This document shows, in pieces, positions 26,329 to 36,431 of a DNA stretch of 38,346 nt. Numbering within the stretch: the stretch's first letter is position 1; each line of letters starts with the position of its first letter. The translations under genes and the position numbers were made by a program. The notes beneath the pieces are model-generated. The model saw nothing but the letters and a program-made list of their open reading frames with translations. It was not told the origin of the DNA and made no database searches. This DNA comes from Oscillospiraceae bacterium (GTDB taxonomy: Bacteria > Bacillota > Clostridia > Oscillospirales > Ruminococcaceae), in NCBI GenBank assembly GCA_014799325.1, contig JAAVIE010000136.1, forward strand, positions 1-38,346, written 5' to 3'.

Positions 26329-27618
26329 TCAGTCAAAAATTTTATTCATAACAAGTCCCGTAGTAAGCTTTGGATAGAAATAGGTGGATTTCTGGGGCAT
26401 CTTGTCACCTGCCGCCGCCACTTCTCTTATTTCACTGACCCTTGTGGGATTCAGCAGGAAGCAGCAGTTCGCCCGCTGTCCGTCAACCGTTGATATAGCC
26501 TCGTCTGCGCTGCGGGTGTATGTAAGGTTTATCTGCCTTGCCATATTTTCCTTGTCAATGCCGAAGATCCTTTCAAGCACAAGGATATGCAGTACGCTGA
26601 CATCAAGCTGTCTTAAAGCCTTGCAGCCCTCAGGTATCACGGTATCCATTACGCTGATGTCCTTAAGCACCAGCAAGGTGTAATTGTTGTCGCCTGTGAA
26701 CATCACAAAGGCTTTCTTGCCCTCTCTGTACGCCTGCTCCAAGCCTACCTCTCCCTTTTCGCGGTTGAGATAGGGGGTTATGTCGAAATACTCCCTGCAT
26801 TTGTCGCAAACAGCGTTGTAATCAAAGCTTGGCAAGTCTCTCACAATACGGTGGGTGGGGAACACCACAAGCCCGCTGTTTTCCATATTAACAAGCATCA
26901 TCATTACATAATCGCTGCTGCCTGTTTCGTCCAGGTTGCCCTCAACGTATTTTTGGTAATTGAGGGCGGTCTCATAGCGGTGATGACCGTCGGCAATGTA
27001 CAGCTTTTTGTCTGCCATTTTGGCTGTCAATTCTGTGATAAAAGCTTGGTCATCAACGCGCCACATTCTGTGGGTAACGCTGTCCTTGTCGGTAAATTGG
27101 CTGTCAGGTTCTCTTTGGGAAACACCGTCGATAAGCCCGAACACAGAATTATCCTCATCAATATAAAGGGAATATATCTGGCTGAAATTGCAGCCTGTTA
27201 CTTTCATAAGGTTGAAACGGTCGGTCTTTGCTTTTGATAAAGTTTCCTCATGAGGCAGGATCACACCCTTGCTGAAAGGCTCTAACTTCACCAAAGATAC
27301 ATAGCCCTTGACCTTGTAGTTCTTGCCCTGGGCGGAAAAGTCCATTTCATAAATATAAATGCTGTCTTCCCCGTCACGTTTCAATATTTCCTCATGAAGC
27401 CAGGCGCGGAGGGTGTCTCCTGCGTCGCGGTACTGCTCAATATCCTCGCTGCCGCCTATTACGGGAAGCTCCAGGCGGATAAGGTTGTTGGGACTTTTCT
27501 CCATAAGCGCTAATTTTTCGTCGCCGCTGATTATGTCGTAGGGCGGGCAGGTGAGGTTTGAGATGTCGCCTGCTTTTTCGGTGTAGCGGAGGCCTTTGAA
27601 GGGTTTTATTTCTGCCAT
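26329..27618 (-). CDS. DUF1015 family protein
   Basis: IKPFKGLRYTEKAGDISNLTCPPYDIIS, ADGHHRYETALNY. Confidence 0.92.
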   Translation of the reverse strand: MAEIKPFKGLRYTEKAGDISNLTCPPYDIISGDEKLALMEKSPNNLIRLELPVIGGSEDIEQYRDAGDTLRAWLHEEILKRDGEDSIYIYEMDFSAQGKNYKVKGYVSLVKLEPFSKGVILPHEETLSKAKTDRFNLMKVTGCNFSQIYSLYIDEDNSVFGLIDGVSQREPDSQFTDKDSVTHRMWRVDDQAFITELTAKMADKKLYIADGHHRYETALNYQKYVEGNLDETGSSDYVMMMLVNMENSGLVVFPTHRIVRDLPSFDYNAVCDKCREYFDITPYLNREKGEVGLEQAYREGKKAFVMFTGDNNYTLLVLKDISVMDTVIPEGCKALRQLDVSVLHILVLERIFGIDKENMARQINLTYTRSADEAISTVDGQRANCCFLLNPTRVSEIREVAAAGDKMPQKSTYFYPKLTTGLVMNKIFD

Positions 27619-27639
27619 ATAATTCTTCCTTTATTTAAT

Positions 27640-28015
27640 TTTTTATTCTCTCAAAAAACTTGGTGATGATTTTGGTTCTCTCAAAAACCCGGTGCGAAAA
27701 TATGTCCGCTCTCAAGGAAAGTTGGCGGTAATTTACTGATTTAAAAAGAATTTCAAAATTCCGAAAATGAAACGCCGGAGGCGTTTCATTTCTCGGAACC
27801 AGGCAAAATTTTCGGAGAAAATTTTGGACTTCCGCAGGAAGTCATAGGCTTCTTTTGAAATTCGTGCTATCAGGGCAGTTGTGGGAATGGAAGCCCTCTC
27901 TTAGAGAGGTTGCTCTATTAGATGTCCACATTTTAAAACTTGTGCTGTCAAGGCAGATGTGCTAACGCAGCCCGCCCTTAAGGAAACAAGTGATAATCTT
28001 TCACCGTTCATAGGA
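27640..28015 (+). repeat. Modular hairpin element copy 6 (forward) carrying a different set of internal hairpins
   Basis: Outer stem 27748-27758/27853-27863; hairpins 27759-27798, 27804-27826, 27827-27843, each with a 3-nt loop. Confidence 0.9.
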
Positions 28016-28029
28016 AAGCTGTACTATAA

Positions 28030-30804
28030 TTACTCGTCACGTCCGCAGCACTTCTTATACTTCTTGCCGCTTCCGCAGGGGCAGGGATCGTTTCTGCCGA
28101 CTTTCTTGGAAGAACCGCTCTTTACAACGTGAGTTTGAGGGCCTGTGGGCAGGGGAGTGGGTGTAGAGGGCATAGCAGGCATCACAGGGGTAGGCTTGGG
28201 AGCTTCCTTGGGAGCTTCTCCGACAGGCTGCTGTACCTCAACTCTCACCTTCACGGTAAGCAGCATTCTCACTGTGTCCTCACGGATAGAGGCTATCATC
28301 TCGTCAAACATTGCAAAGCCCTCAAAGCGGTACTCTACAACAGGATCCTTCTGACCCATGGAGCGCAGTCCGATACCCTTCTTCAACTCGTCCATAGCGT
28401 CGATATGGTTCATCCACTTATTGTCAACGTTGGTAAGCAGGATAACGCGTTCCAGCTCGCGCATTATCTGAGGGGAAACCTCAGCTTCCTTAGCGTTATA
28501 CAGCTCCATAACGCGGTCTTGGAGGAATTTCTCCACATCTTCCTTGCGGAGATCCTCTCTTTCCTGCTTGGTGTAGCGCAAGTCCTCGGGTTTAGTGATA
28601 TATCCCATAAGGCTCTCGCGCAGTCCCTCTATATTCCAATCCTCGGGCAGGTCACCCTGACAGAACTGCTCCACATTCTCGGTGATGTAGTCCTTCATCA
28701 TGGTCTTGATGCTTTCGCTGACGTCCTCGCCGTTAAGCACCTTTGCGCGCTGTGAATAGATAGTTTCTCTCTGCTGTGACATAACGTCGTCAAAATCAAG
28801 AACGCTCTTTCTTATGGAGAAGTTTCTGCCCTCGATCTTCTTCTGGCAGGATTCTATGGTATTGGAGATTATCTTATTTTCAATAGGCATATCCTCGTCG
28901 AAGTTCATGGTCTCCATCATGCTGTGGATCCTGTCGCCGCCGAAAAGACGCATAAGATCGTCCTCGGTGGAGATGAAGAAGCAGCTTTCGCCGGGGTCGC
29001 CCTGACGTCCTGCACGTCCTCTCAGCTGGTTGTCGATACGTCTTGACTCGTGGCGCTCGGTACCTAAAATGTACAAGCCGCCTGCCTGACGTACCTCTTC
29101 AGCTTCGGGAGCGATTTCTGCCTTGTACTTATCATACAGCTCCTTATACAGCTCTCTTGCCTTCAGAATATCTTCATTATCGGTCTCGGAGAAGCCCGTA
29201 GCTTCATTGATAAGCTCCTCGTCTATCTCCATTTTGCGCATCTTGACCTTGGCAAGATATTCGGGGTTGCCGCCCAGCATAATATCGGTACCACGGCCCG
29301 CCATATTGGTGGCAATGGTAACGGCGCCCTTTTTGCCTGCCTGAGCAACGATCTCCGCTTCTCTCTGGTGGTTCTTGGCGTTGAGGACTTCGTGCTTGAT
29401 ACCTGTTCTTTTCAGCAGCTTAGACAGCAGCTCGGATTTTTCAATGGAAATAGTACCTACAAGCACAGGCTGTCCCTTTTCGTGACACGCCTTTATCTGC
29501 TCGATAACAGCGTTGAACTTGCCTGTCTCGTTTTTGTAAACCTGGTCGTGATGATCCTGTCTTATAACGGGCTTGTTGGTGGGAACCTCGATAACGTCAA
29601 GGCTGTAAATTCCTCTGAACTCGCCTTCCTCAGTCATGGCGGTACCTGTCATACCCGACAGCTTGTCATACATACGGAAATAATTTTGGAAGGTAATGGT
29701 AGCCAGGGTCTTGCTTTCGTTCTTGATCTTTACGCCCTCTTTTGCCTCGATAGCCTGGTGTAAGCCCTCGTTGAAGCGGCGGCCTATCATAAGACGGCCC
29801 GTAAATTCGTCAACGATAATTATTTCGTCGTCCTTAACTACATAGTCGATATCAACGTGCATTATACCATTTGCCTTGATAGCCTGGTTGATATGGTGGA
29901 GCAGTGTCAGGTTTTCGGGATCCATAAGGTTCTCTACGCCAAAATGTGCCTCCGCCTTTTTGACGCCGTCGGGAAGGAGGGTGGCGGACTTTGCCTTTTC
30001 GTCAATAAGGTAGTCGCCGTCATAATCGTCCTCGTTTTCCTTGGAGTCTGTTTCAACCATTACATAAGCCTTTAAGCCCTTGGCAAATTTGTCCGCTTTC
30101 TCATAAAGGTCGGTGGACTTGTCGCCCTGTCCGGAAATGATAAGAGGCGTTCTTGCCTCATCTATCAGAATGGAGTCCACCTCGTCCACAATGGCGAAGT
30201 TATGCTCTCTCTGCACAAGATCCTGTTTTCTCTTCACCATGTTGTCACGGAGATAGTCAAAGCCGAATTCGTTGTTTGTGCCGTAGGTTATATCGCTGGC
30301 GTAGGCTTTTCTTCTCTCGTTATTATTGATACCGTGGATAATAAGTCCAACGGAAAGACCCAAAAAGCGGTGAACACGTCCGATCTGCTCGCTGTCGCGC
30401 TTTGCCAGGTAGTCGTTGACGGTGACAACGTGAACGCCCTTGCCGGAAAGGGCATTGAGGTAGGAGGGGAGGGCAGCCACGAAGGTCTTACCTTCACCTG
30501 TTTTCATCTCTGCGATACGTCCCTGGTGAAGCACGATACCGCCCAGGATCTGAACGGGGTAGGGCTTTATGGCGATAACTCTCCACATAGCCTCACGGCA
30601 TACCGCAAAGGCGTCGGGGAGCAGATCGTCAAGAGTTTCTCCCTTTGCAAGTCTTTCTTTGAGGATAGCGGTCTGTCCTTGAAGCTCCTTGTCGCTCATA
30701 GCGGCGTACTTGGGCTCTAAGTCAAGGGTAGCCTGCTTTTTACCCTCTATTCTCTTAAGCTCCTTATCGGAATAGCTGCCGAATAATTTGTCAAATAAAC
30801 CCAT
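28030..30804 (-). CDS. secA: Preprotein translocase subunit SecA
   Basis: [53 protein letters not shown]-terminal zinc motif [13 protein letters not shown]. Confidence 0.98.
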   Translation of the reverse strand: MGLFDKLFGSYSDKELKRIEGKKQATLDLEPKYAAMSDKELQGQTAILKERLAKGETLDDLLPDAFAVCREAMWRVIAIKPYPVQILGGIVLHQGRIAEMKTGEGKTFVAALPSYLNALSGKGVHVVTVNDYLAKRDSEQIGRVHRFLGLSVGLIIHGINNNERRKAYASDITYGTNNEFGFDYLRDNMVKRKQDLVQREHNFAIVDEVDSILIDEARTPLIISGQGDKSTDLYEKADKFAKGLKAYVMVETDSKENEDDYDGDYLIDEKAKSATLLPDGVKKAEAHFGVENLMDPENLTLLHHINQAIKANGIMHVDIDYVVKDDEIIIVDEFTGRLMIGRRFNEGLHQAIEAKEGVKIKNESKTLATITFQNYFRMYDKLSGMTGTAMTEEGEFRGIYSLDVIEVPTNKPVIRQDHHDQVYKNETGKFNAVIEQIKACHEKGQPVLVGTISIEKSELLSKLLKRTGIKHEVLNAKNHQREAEIVAQAGKKGAVTIATNMAGRGTDIMLGGNPEYLAKVKMRKMEIDEELINEATGFSETDNEDILKARELYKELYDKYKAEIAPEAEEVRQAGGLYILGTERHESRRIDNQLRGRAGRQGDPGESCFFISTEDDLMRLFGGDRIHSMMETMNFDEDMPIENKIISNTIESCQKKIEGRNFSIRKSVLDFDDVMSQQRETIYSQRAKVLNGEDVSESIKTMMKDYITENVEQFCQGDLPEDWNIEGLRESLMGYITKPEDLRYTKQEREDLRKEDVEKFLQDRVMELYNAKEAEVSPQIMRELERVILLTNVDNKWMNHIDAMDELKKGIGLRSMGQKDPVVEYRFEGFAMFDEMIASIREDTVRMLLTVKVRVEVQQPVGEAPKEAPKPTPVMPAMPSTPTPLPTGPQTHVVKSGSSKKVGRNDPCPCGSGKKYKKCCGRDE

Positions 30805-31013
30805 TTTTTAACCTTCCTTTTGTCTGTTTATGGATATTTGCGGGGGCGGTTTTTGCCGCGCGGCGCAAAAGTTTTACTTTTTGCTTTTTATATTATGGCT
30901 TTTTTGCGTATTGCGCCATTATATAATTATACACTTTAATATTATACACTTTGTTTTGGGAAAAGTCAATATTTATGAGGCTTTTTGCATAACAAAAGGC
31001 TGCTCACAAAAAT

Positions 31014-31035
31014 GGGGCTGTCTTTTCACAGCCCC
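31014..31035 (-). terminator. Terminator of the Toprim-like gene
   Basis: GGGGCTGT-N6-ACAGCCCC followed by a T tract on the minus strand. Confidence 0.8.
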
Positions 31036-31051
31036 TTATACGAATAACCAT

Positions 31052-31726
31052 TTAATATCCAACAATAGAATCAAACATTGCCTTAAAATTCGACAAATTC
31101 TCATTTTCAAAATCAAAAGCTCCCATTTTGGACGCTTCGCCGATCTTACTGCCGATATATTTATCATTTGATGATAAATAGGTGTGCAGCCTTGATTTAT
31201 GTAAATGTTTTATTTTATATTTGTGCTTTTCCTGTGTAAGCTTTAAGTATTCGTCAACACAAGCCATTTTTGAAGCATATTGTTCGTCTTTCAAAATCTT
31301 TAAACATAAATCTTCCAATGTACCGTTTTCCCATTTACCGTTTGTCTTTATACCCGGAAGTATTCCGAAAACTGTATCCGGACCGTTATTGTTTTTCTTT
31401 AATTTAAAACATTGTTCTGAAGTTTCCAAATTGATTTTCTCAAAACTGCTTCTTACAGATTGTATTGCTCCTTCCGAATCTTTTTCGGCATCACGGATCA
31501 CTCCAAAGGATTTAAGCTGATCATAGCCTGATGTATACGTCCAGTTTTCCATACCTTTATCTAAATCATTTATTCCACCGATATCCTCTAATTGTATTTC
31601 ATTATATTTTTCATATCCTATTTTTTTATAATGGTCAAGATAAAAAATAAAAAATGTTTTTTCGTCTCTGCCCTCGCATAGGATCAAGTGCTTTGTGCTG
31701 TCTTTTATCTTTAAGTTTTCATTCAT
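31052..31726 (-). CDS. DUF3226-like (Toprim-type) protein
   Basis: HLILCEGRDEKTFF, FGVIRDAEKD, GILPGIKTNGKWENGTLEDLCLKIL, KIGEASKMGAFDFENENLSNFKAMFDSI. Confidence 0.75.
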   Translation of the reverse strand: MNENLKIKDSTKHLILCEGRDEKTFFIFYLDHYKKIGYEKYNEIQLEDIGGINDLDKGMENWTYTSGYDQLKSFGVIRDAEKDSEGAIQSVRSSFEKINLETSEQCFKLKKNNNGPDTVFGILPGIKTNGKWENGTLEDLCLKILKDEQYASKMACVDEYLKLTQEKHKYKIKHLHKSRLHTYLSSNDKYIGSKIGEASKMGAFDFENENLSNFKAMFDSIVGY

Positions 31727-31737
31727 GATCTCACCGC

Positions 31738-32826
31738 CTATCTGATTTCCAGAGAAGAATTTAATATTGATCTCAGCTGTTCCTTATCAATACACTTTGC
31801 GGTGATGATCCCGGCAGGATCTGTATTTTCCAGCCTGACGTAGCCAAAATCAATATCTATATCATTATTTGCGGCATCGGAGGCTCCGTTGATACATTCA
31901 TAGCTATGTGTAGTGGCTATTACCTGAACGTTTGATTCCTTGGCGGTTTTGAAAATAACTTCCCAGATCTTTTTGTGCATGGAATAATGGAATCCGTTTT
32001 CTATCTCATCTATCAGAATTATGCTGTTGGGATTTGCAAGAATAGAAATACAGATATAAAGCAGCTTGAATATTCCGTCACCCATGTAGTCAACAGATAT
32101 TTTGTGTCCGTCGCTCAATACCGCATAAAGTCTTGCCATGCCTTGCTGTACAATAGTTTTTAGATCAACAATGTTGGGGTCAAAAATTTTTAGTGCGCTG
32201 ATAATTTGCTTGTTCTTTTCTTCTGTATCAAGGGCGAGCCTTCCGTACATTTCAGCTAATGTCATTTGATTGTAGCCTGTTTTTGATGAAACATAATGTG
32301 TTAGGATACAATTCCTTAAAGGGCTTTTTGTTTGGTCTCTGCTTGTCGTTTCTATACGTCCGTCAAACAATACATTAAAACGCAAAGAATCGTTTATTTC
32401 GCCGTCTGTTGCCGATACAAACAGCTGATGTGTTATACCGCTTTTATCTTGTGTCTTCTGACCGAAGGGATCAATATCGTTCACTTGATTGTTTACAGAA
32501 TTAAATACAGTATCTGCACTTTCTAATCTTACATCAACCTTTTTTATTTTATTATCAAATGTTTGAATAGAAAAAGCATTTTCTGTGGAATAAACGTTAA
32601 TAAACGATTTCCATACATCTGTCATCAAAGAGCTTGAGGCTCCTCGTAAGTTGTTTAATGTTAGGAAAGCGTTGGGGTGGTAATAAAAGTTGGAAAAAAA
32701 TATCGCTTCCAACAATGTCGATTTACCACAGTTATTTTTTCCCGAGATCAAAGTAACTTGGTGCAGGTGCTCAATGGAAAGCTCTTTTAAAACCTTAAAG
32801 TTTTGTATTTTTACAGAACTTATCAT
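31738..32826 (-). CDS. AAA/ABC-type ATPase (AAA_15/AAA_21-like, OLD/RecF-type)
   Basis: Walker A SGKNNCGKSTLLEAIF, Walker B SIILIDEIENGFHYSMH, ATTHSYE; 11-nt gap to the downstream gene. Confidence 0.88.
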   Translation of the reverse strand: MISSVKIQNFKVLKELSIEHLHQVTLISGKNNCGKSTLLEAIFFSNFYYHPNAFLTLNNLRGASSSLMTDVWKSFINVYSTENAFSIQTFDNKIKKVDVRLESADTVFNSVNNQVNDIDPFGQKTQDKSGITHQLFVSATDGEINDSLRFNVLFDGRIETTSRDQTKSPLRNCILTHYVSSKTGYNQMTLAEMYGRLALDTEEKNKQIISALKIFDPNIVDLKTIVQQGMARLYAVLSDGHKISVDYMGDGIFKLLYICISILANPNSIILIDEIENGFHYSMHKKIWEVIFKTAKESNVQVIATTHSYECINGASDAANNDIDIDFGYVRLENTDPAGIITAKCIDKEQLRSILNSSLEIR

Positions 32827-32919
32827 TTGTGCTACCCCTTTCGTATAATATAAATCAAATTTATTATAGCATAATTTTTTAAAAAAATCAACGAAATGAC
32901 TTCTTTAAAAAATAAAAAG

Positions 32920-32941
32920 GAGCTGCTCATTCACAGCCCCT
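32920..32941 (-). terminator. Terminator downstream of ABC permease
   Basis: Minus strand AAGGGGCTGTGAATGAGCAGCTCCTTTTTATTTTT. Confidence 0.75.
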
Positions 32942-32963
32942 TGTATTTATATCAAAAAACCCT

Positions 32964-34160
32964 CTACTTACTCGCCCTCCTCCCCCTCTTAAGCGAAGCC
33001 GCCAACAGCGCAGCCGCAAACACCGCCAATGCAAACAGCGCCTGCACCGTAATACAAACCATGACCTCCCCCTTGTCAAAAACAGCGCCGTCTCCGCCCA
33101 TTATCAGATTGTTCCCCCTGACATACCAATAGGCGGGCAGCAGCTTGCTTGCGTTGAGCACACCTTCACCCAGCAGCGACTGCTTGACGAAAACGCCGCA
33201 CATAAACGCCATGCCCAAGCCCAGAACGTTGGACACCATAGAGGTGACGTAAGGGGAATTTTTTATAGATGAAGAACACAAAATTCCCACCAAAGCCGAT
33301 ACCCCGAGGCTGAACAGCATGAAAATAAACATCTGGATAAGAGAATATACGCTCTTGTCATTAAAAAGCCTGCCCTGCGTGATTATCAGCCCTGTCACAA
33401 GCAGAACCAAGGATATTGCTATCGAGATCACAAATGCCCCTGCGATTATCTGAAAGGTATAGCGGACGGGAGAGATCGGGGAACAAAGGCTTCTGCTCCT
33501 CATCTCGTCATTGAGGAAGGTTGAGAAGGTGGGTACAAGTATGGCTAATATCATCATTATCATAATATAGGGTATAAAGTTGTAAAAATAGTACGCCGCC
33601 TTGTTCTCCTCGTTCCAGCCTTCTTCCTGCTGATAGCTGGTGACCTTTACGCCGTTTTCAAGGGTCTTTGCCGCTTCGGCGCAGGCGGTGACGCTGTCGC
33701 TTCCTCCTATGATGTACAGCCTTACCGCTGACATGTAGGTGTCTATCTCGTTTCCCACAAAAGATTCATAGCTGCTGCCGCCTATTACCTCGGAGGAAAG
33801 GATATTTTCATATTCGCCCTTTTGCAAGCTTTCCCCGAAGCCCTTTTTTACGGTAAGAACATACTCGGTCTTGCGGTTGTAAAGGCTGTCCTGGACAGCG
33901 CTTTCTTTATCGAAATCAATGTCGATAAGCTTTATGTTAGGGGAATTTTCAAGGTAGCTTATCAGTGCCTTGCTCTCCTCGGTACCGTCAAGATCGTTCA
34001 CCGACACGAGAGAGGCGAAGCCGCCTAAAGTACCGCTGCCCGCGCTTATATTGTCCGTTCCCACAACTACCATTGCCAGCAGGACGGCGAAGATCACCAT
34101 ATACATTATGACCTGATTGAGATAAGAGGGAACCAGCTTTAAATATGCTTTGAAAACCAT
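32964..34160 (-). CDS. ABC-2 type transporter permease
   Basis: Hydrophobic N-term, large extracellular loop, NDEMRSRSLCSPISPVRYTFQII and C-terminal TM segments. Confidence 0.85.
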   Translation of the reverse strand: MVFKAYLKLVPSYLNQVIMYMVIFAVLLAMVVVGTDNISAGSGTLGGFASLVSVNDLDGTEESKALISYLENSPNIKLIDIDFDKESAVQDSLYNRKTEYVLTVKKGFGESLQKGEYENILSSEVIGGSSYESFVGNEIDTYMSAVRLYIIGGSDSVTACAEAAKTLENGVKVTSYQQEEGWNEENKAAYYFYNFIPYIMIMMILAILVPTFSTFLNDEMRSRSLCSPISPVRYTFQIIAGAFVISIAISLVLLVTGLIITQGRLFNDKSVYSLIQMFIFMLFSLGVSALVGILCSSSIKNSPYVTSMVSNVLGLGMAFMCGVFVKQSLLGEGVLNASKLLPAYWYVRGNNLIMGGDGAVFDKGEVMVCITVQALFALAVFAAALLAASLKRGRRASK

Positions 34161-34180
34161 TTTACACTCCTATTTATAAT

Positions 34181-35332
34181 TTACAAGCTTTTGTATTTGC
34201 GTTTTCTTGTGGCAACAAAAGAGCCCGTCAGAAGCAAAACGCACCATATAAGCAAAACTATAACATTATTCCAAAATTTGTCGTAGCTGTCGTAAACGCA
34301 AAGGCTGTAAAAGCAGTCCACTATCAGCGCCGCGGGATTTATGCGGTTGAAAAAGGGAACTGTTTCCTCGATTATCAGCCGCATTCCCCCTACCATAAGA
34401 CCGCTCAAAAAGCATAAGCCCAGGGAGAAAGCAAGGCAGATACCGTTTTTCACGCCCTCTTTCATGGTGGAAAGAGAGCCTGCAAAACAGCCGAGGCAAT
34501 CCCCTATCAGAGTACTGAGGAAATTCACAAAAAGAATTACCCAAAAAGGTACGCCGAATTCTACTCTCAAAACAAATACAAGATAAGCCGCCCCAATACT
34601 GGTGAAAATATTGTGTATCAGCAAGGTTGCTATCATTGATGAGATAATGTCCTTGGTTTTGCTCATGGGGCTTACCTCCACCCTTGCCCCCAAGGTCGAC
34701 AGGTTCGCCTGGTGGTTTATGGAGCAGTACATTCCCATCATACTGCCCATAAGTCCCGCCATAGCCAACAGATTGTAGAAATACTGGACGTAAGGATCAA
34801 AGTTTGCATCATTGGAGGAGGAATTCACAAAGCTTGCCTCCGCGCCTATATTTTCCAGAAGCTCGGGAAGCTTTTCGGGGTGATTTTCCGCCACAGAGGA
34901 AATAATGTCGTATCTGCTCTTAAAGCTGTCAAGCACAGATCTCACTATGCCCGACCTTATTCCCGCGCCCACAGGCACTTCAAGGGAAATTTCGCTGTCC
35001 GAATATATGATGCCCTCCAGCTCGCCCCTTTCCATAAGCTCCTTAGCTTCCGCTTCGTCCTTTGTTTTGATAAGGAACAGGGGTTCTTCCCCCTCGTCGG
35101 TTTCAGCTTTTGTTTCCGATAGTGTGTCTATCAGCACATCAAAGCCTTCGGGGGCTTCTCCCTTTTCAATGACCGCAACGGCTATATTTTTGTAGTCCAA
35201 TTCCTCATCGGCAAGAGTACCGAAAGCCACATAAAACAATGTACCCAATATTATGGGAAAGCCTAACAGCCAGAAAACCACCACCTTTTTTCTCATAAGG
35301 TTGAGAAATTCGTATTTTATACAATGAAACAT
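34181..35332 (-). CDS. ABC-2 type transporter permease
   Basis: Same architecture; overlaps the ATPase gene end (ATGA-type). Confidence 0.85.
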   Translation of the reverse strand: MFHCIKYEFLNLMRKKVVVFWLLGFPIILGTLFYVAFGTLADEELDYKNIAVAVIEKGEAPEGFDVLIDTLSETKAETDEGEEPLFLIKTKDEAEAKELMERGELEGIIYSDSEISLEVPVGAGIRSGIVRSVLDSFKSRYDIISSVAENHPEKLPELLENIGAEASFVNSSSNDANFDPYVQYFYNLLAMAGLMGSMMGMYCSINHQANLSTLGARVEVSPMSKTKDIISSMIATLLIHNIFTSIGAAYLVFVLRVEFGVPFWVILFVNFLSTLIGDCLGCFAGSLSTMKEGVKNGICLAFSLGLCFLSGLMVGGMRLIIEETVPFFNRINPAALIVDCFYSLCVYDSYDKFWNNVIVLLIWCVLLLTGSFVATRKRKYKSL

Positions 35333-36261
35333 CAGTCCCTTAGCTCCTTTCCCGTGATCTCCAAAAATACGTCATTCAGCGTGGGCAGGGTGGAATAAAC
35401 ACGGCCGATAGGCACTTCCTCGCTATGGAGATAATCAAGCAGTCTTGTGAGATTGTGCTTGCCGCCGCTGTAAAGCAGGGTGAGGGTATTATTGTCATAC
35501 CTGCATTCGTAGGAATGGGGCATCTGCCTTACTGCCGTCAGCTGCTCCTCGGTAAGACCTGCCGCCTCCACCGTTACCGTTTCGGTGTTCTTTATCATCT
35601 TTTTAAGCTCCTGCTTGGTGCCTATGGCAAGATTTTTGCCCTTGTCGATTATGGCTATGCGGGTGCAGATCTGCTCCACTTCTTCCATGTAGTGTGAGGT
35701 GTAGATTATGGTGGCGCCCTGTCGGTTCAGCTCCTCTATGCCTTCAAGGATTTTATTGCGGCTTTGAGGGTCAACGGCTACCGTGGGTTCGTCCATTATG
35801 ATAAGCTTAGGTTTATGTGCGATACCGCAGGCTATGTTAAGACGGCGGAGAAGTCCTCCCGAAAGCTTTTTGGGCTTGAATTTTTCAAAGCCCTCCAAGC
35901 CGACGAACTCAATAGCTTCCTTGACGCACTGTTCTCTTGTCTTTTTGTCCTTGACGTACAGACCGCAGAAGTAGTCTATGTTTTCCTTCACGGACAGCTC
36001 GTCGTGGACTGCCACGTTCTGCATTACCACGCCGATCTTTGCTTTGGATTCATTGTCCATTTTCTTGCCGAAAACGGTTATCTCGCCCTTGTCATAGGTG
36101 AGAAGATTCAAAAGACAGTTTATGCAGGTGGTTTTTCCCGAACCGTTGGGCCCCAGAAGTCCGAAGATCTCGCCCTCTTTTATCTCAAGGTCTAAGTGGT
36201 CTAACGCTATCAGTTCCTTGTAGCGTTTTACAAGCTTTTCTATTTTTACTACTGTTTCCAT
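35332..36261 (-). CDS. ABC transporter ATP-binding protein
   Basis: GLLGPNGSGKTT, KLSGGLLRRLNIAC, LIIMDEPTVAVD; start METVVKIEKLVKRYKEL at 36261. Confidence 0.95.
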   Translation of the reverse strand: METVVKIEKLVKRYKELIALDHLDLEIKEGEIFGLLGPNGSGKTTCINCLLNLLTYDKGEITVFGKKMDNESKAKIGVVMQNVAVHDELSVKENIDYFCGLYVKDKKTREQCVKEAIEFVGLEGFEKFKPKKLSGGLLRRLNIACGIAHKPKLIIMDEPTVAVDPQSRNKILEGIEELNRQGATIIYTSHYMEEVEQICTRIAIIDKGKNLAIGTKQELKKMIKNTETVTVEAAGLTEEQLTAVRQMPHSYECRYDNNTLTLLYSGGKHNLTRLLDYLHSEEVPIGRVYSTLPTLNDVFLEITGKELRD

Positions 36262-36340
36262 GATTTGCCCCCTTGGTTTATTTCGTTTATATTTTAGCAT
36301 TTTGGAGGCGCGGCTGCAAGTGAAGTTAATAATATTGTGA

Positions 36341-36356
36341 TGTGACAAATGTCACA
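36341..36356. promoter_or_regulatory. Perfect palindromic operator-like site in divergent promoter region
   Basis: TGTGACA-AA-TGTCACA. Confidence 0.6.
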
Positions 36357-36431
36357 AAATATTTTTTTCTATGGATTTAAATGTCAAATTGTGTTAAAAT
36401 GATAAAAAAGAAATCAAAAGGGGGAGTAACA

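Noticed and set aside
28129-30720. Several plus-strand ORFs over secA
   Set aside because: All are shadows of the unambiguous SecA coding frame.
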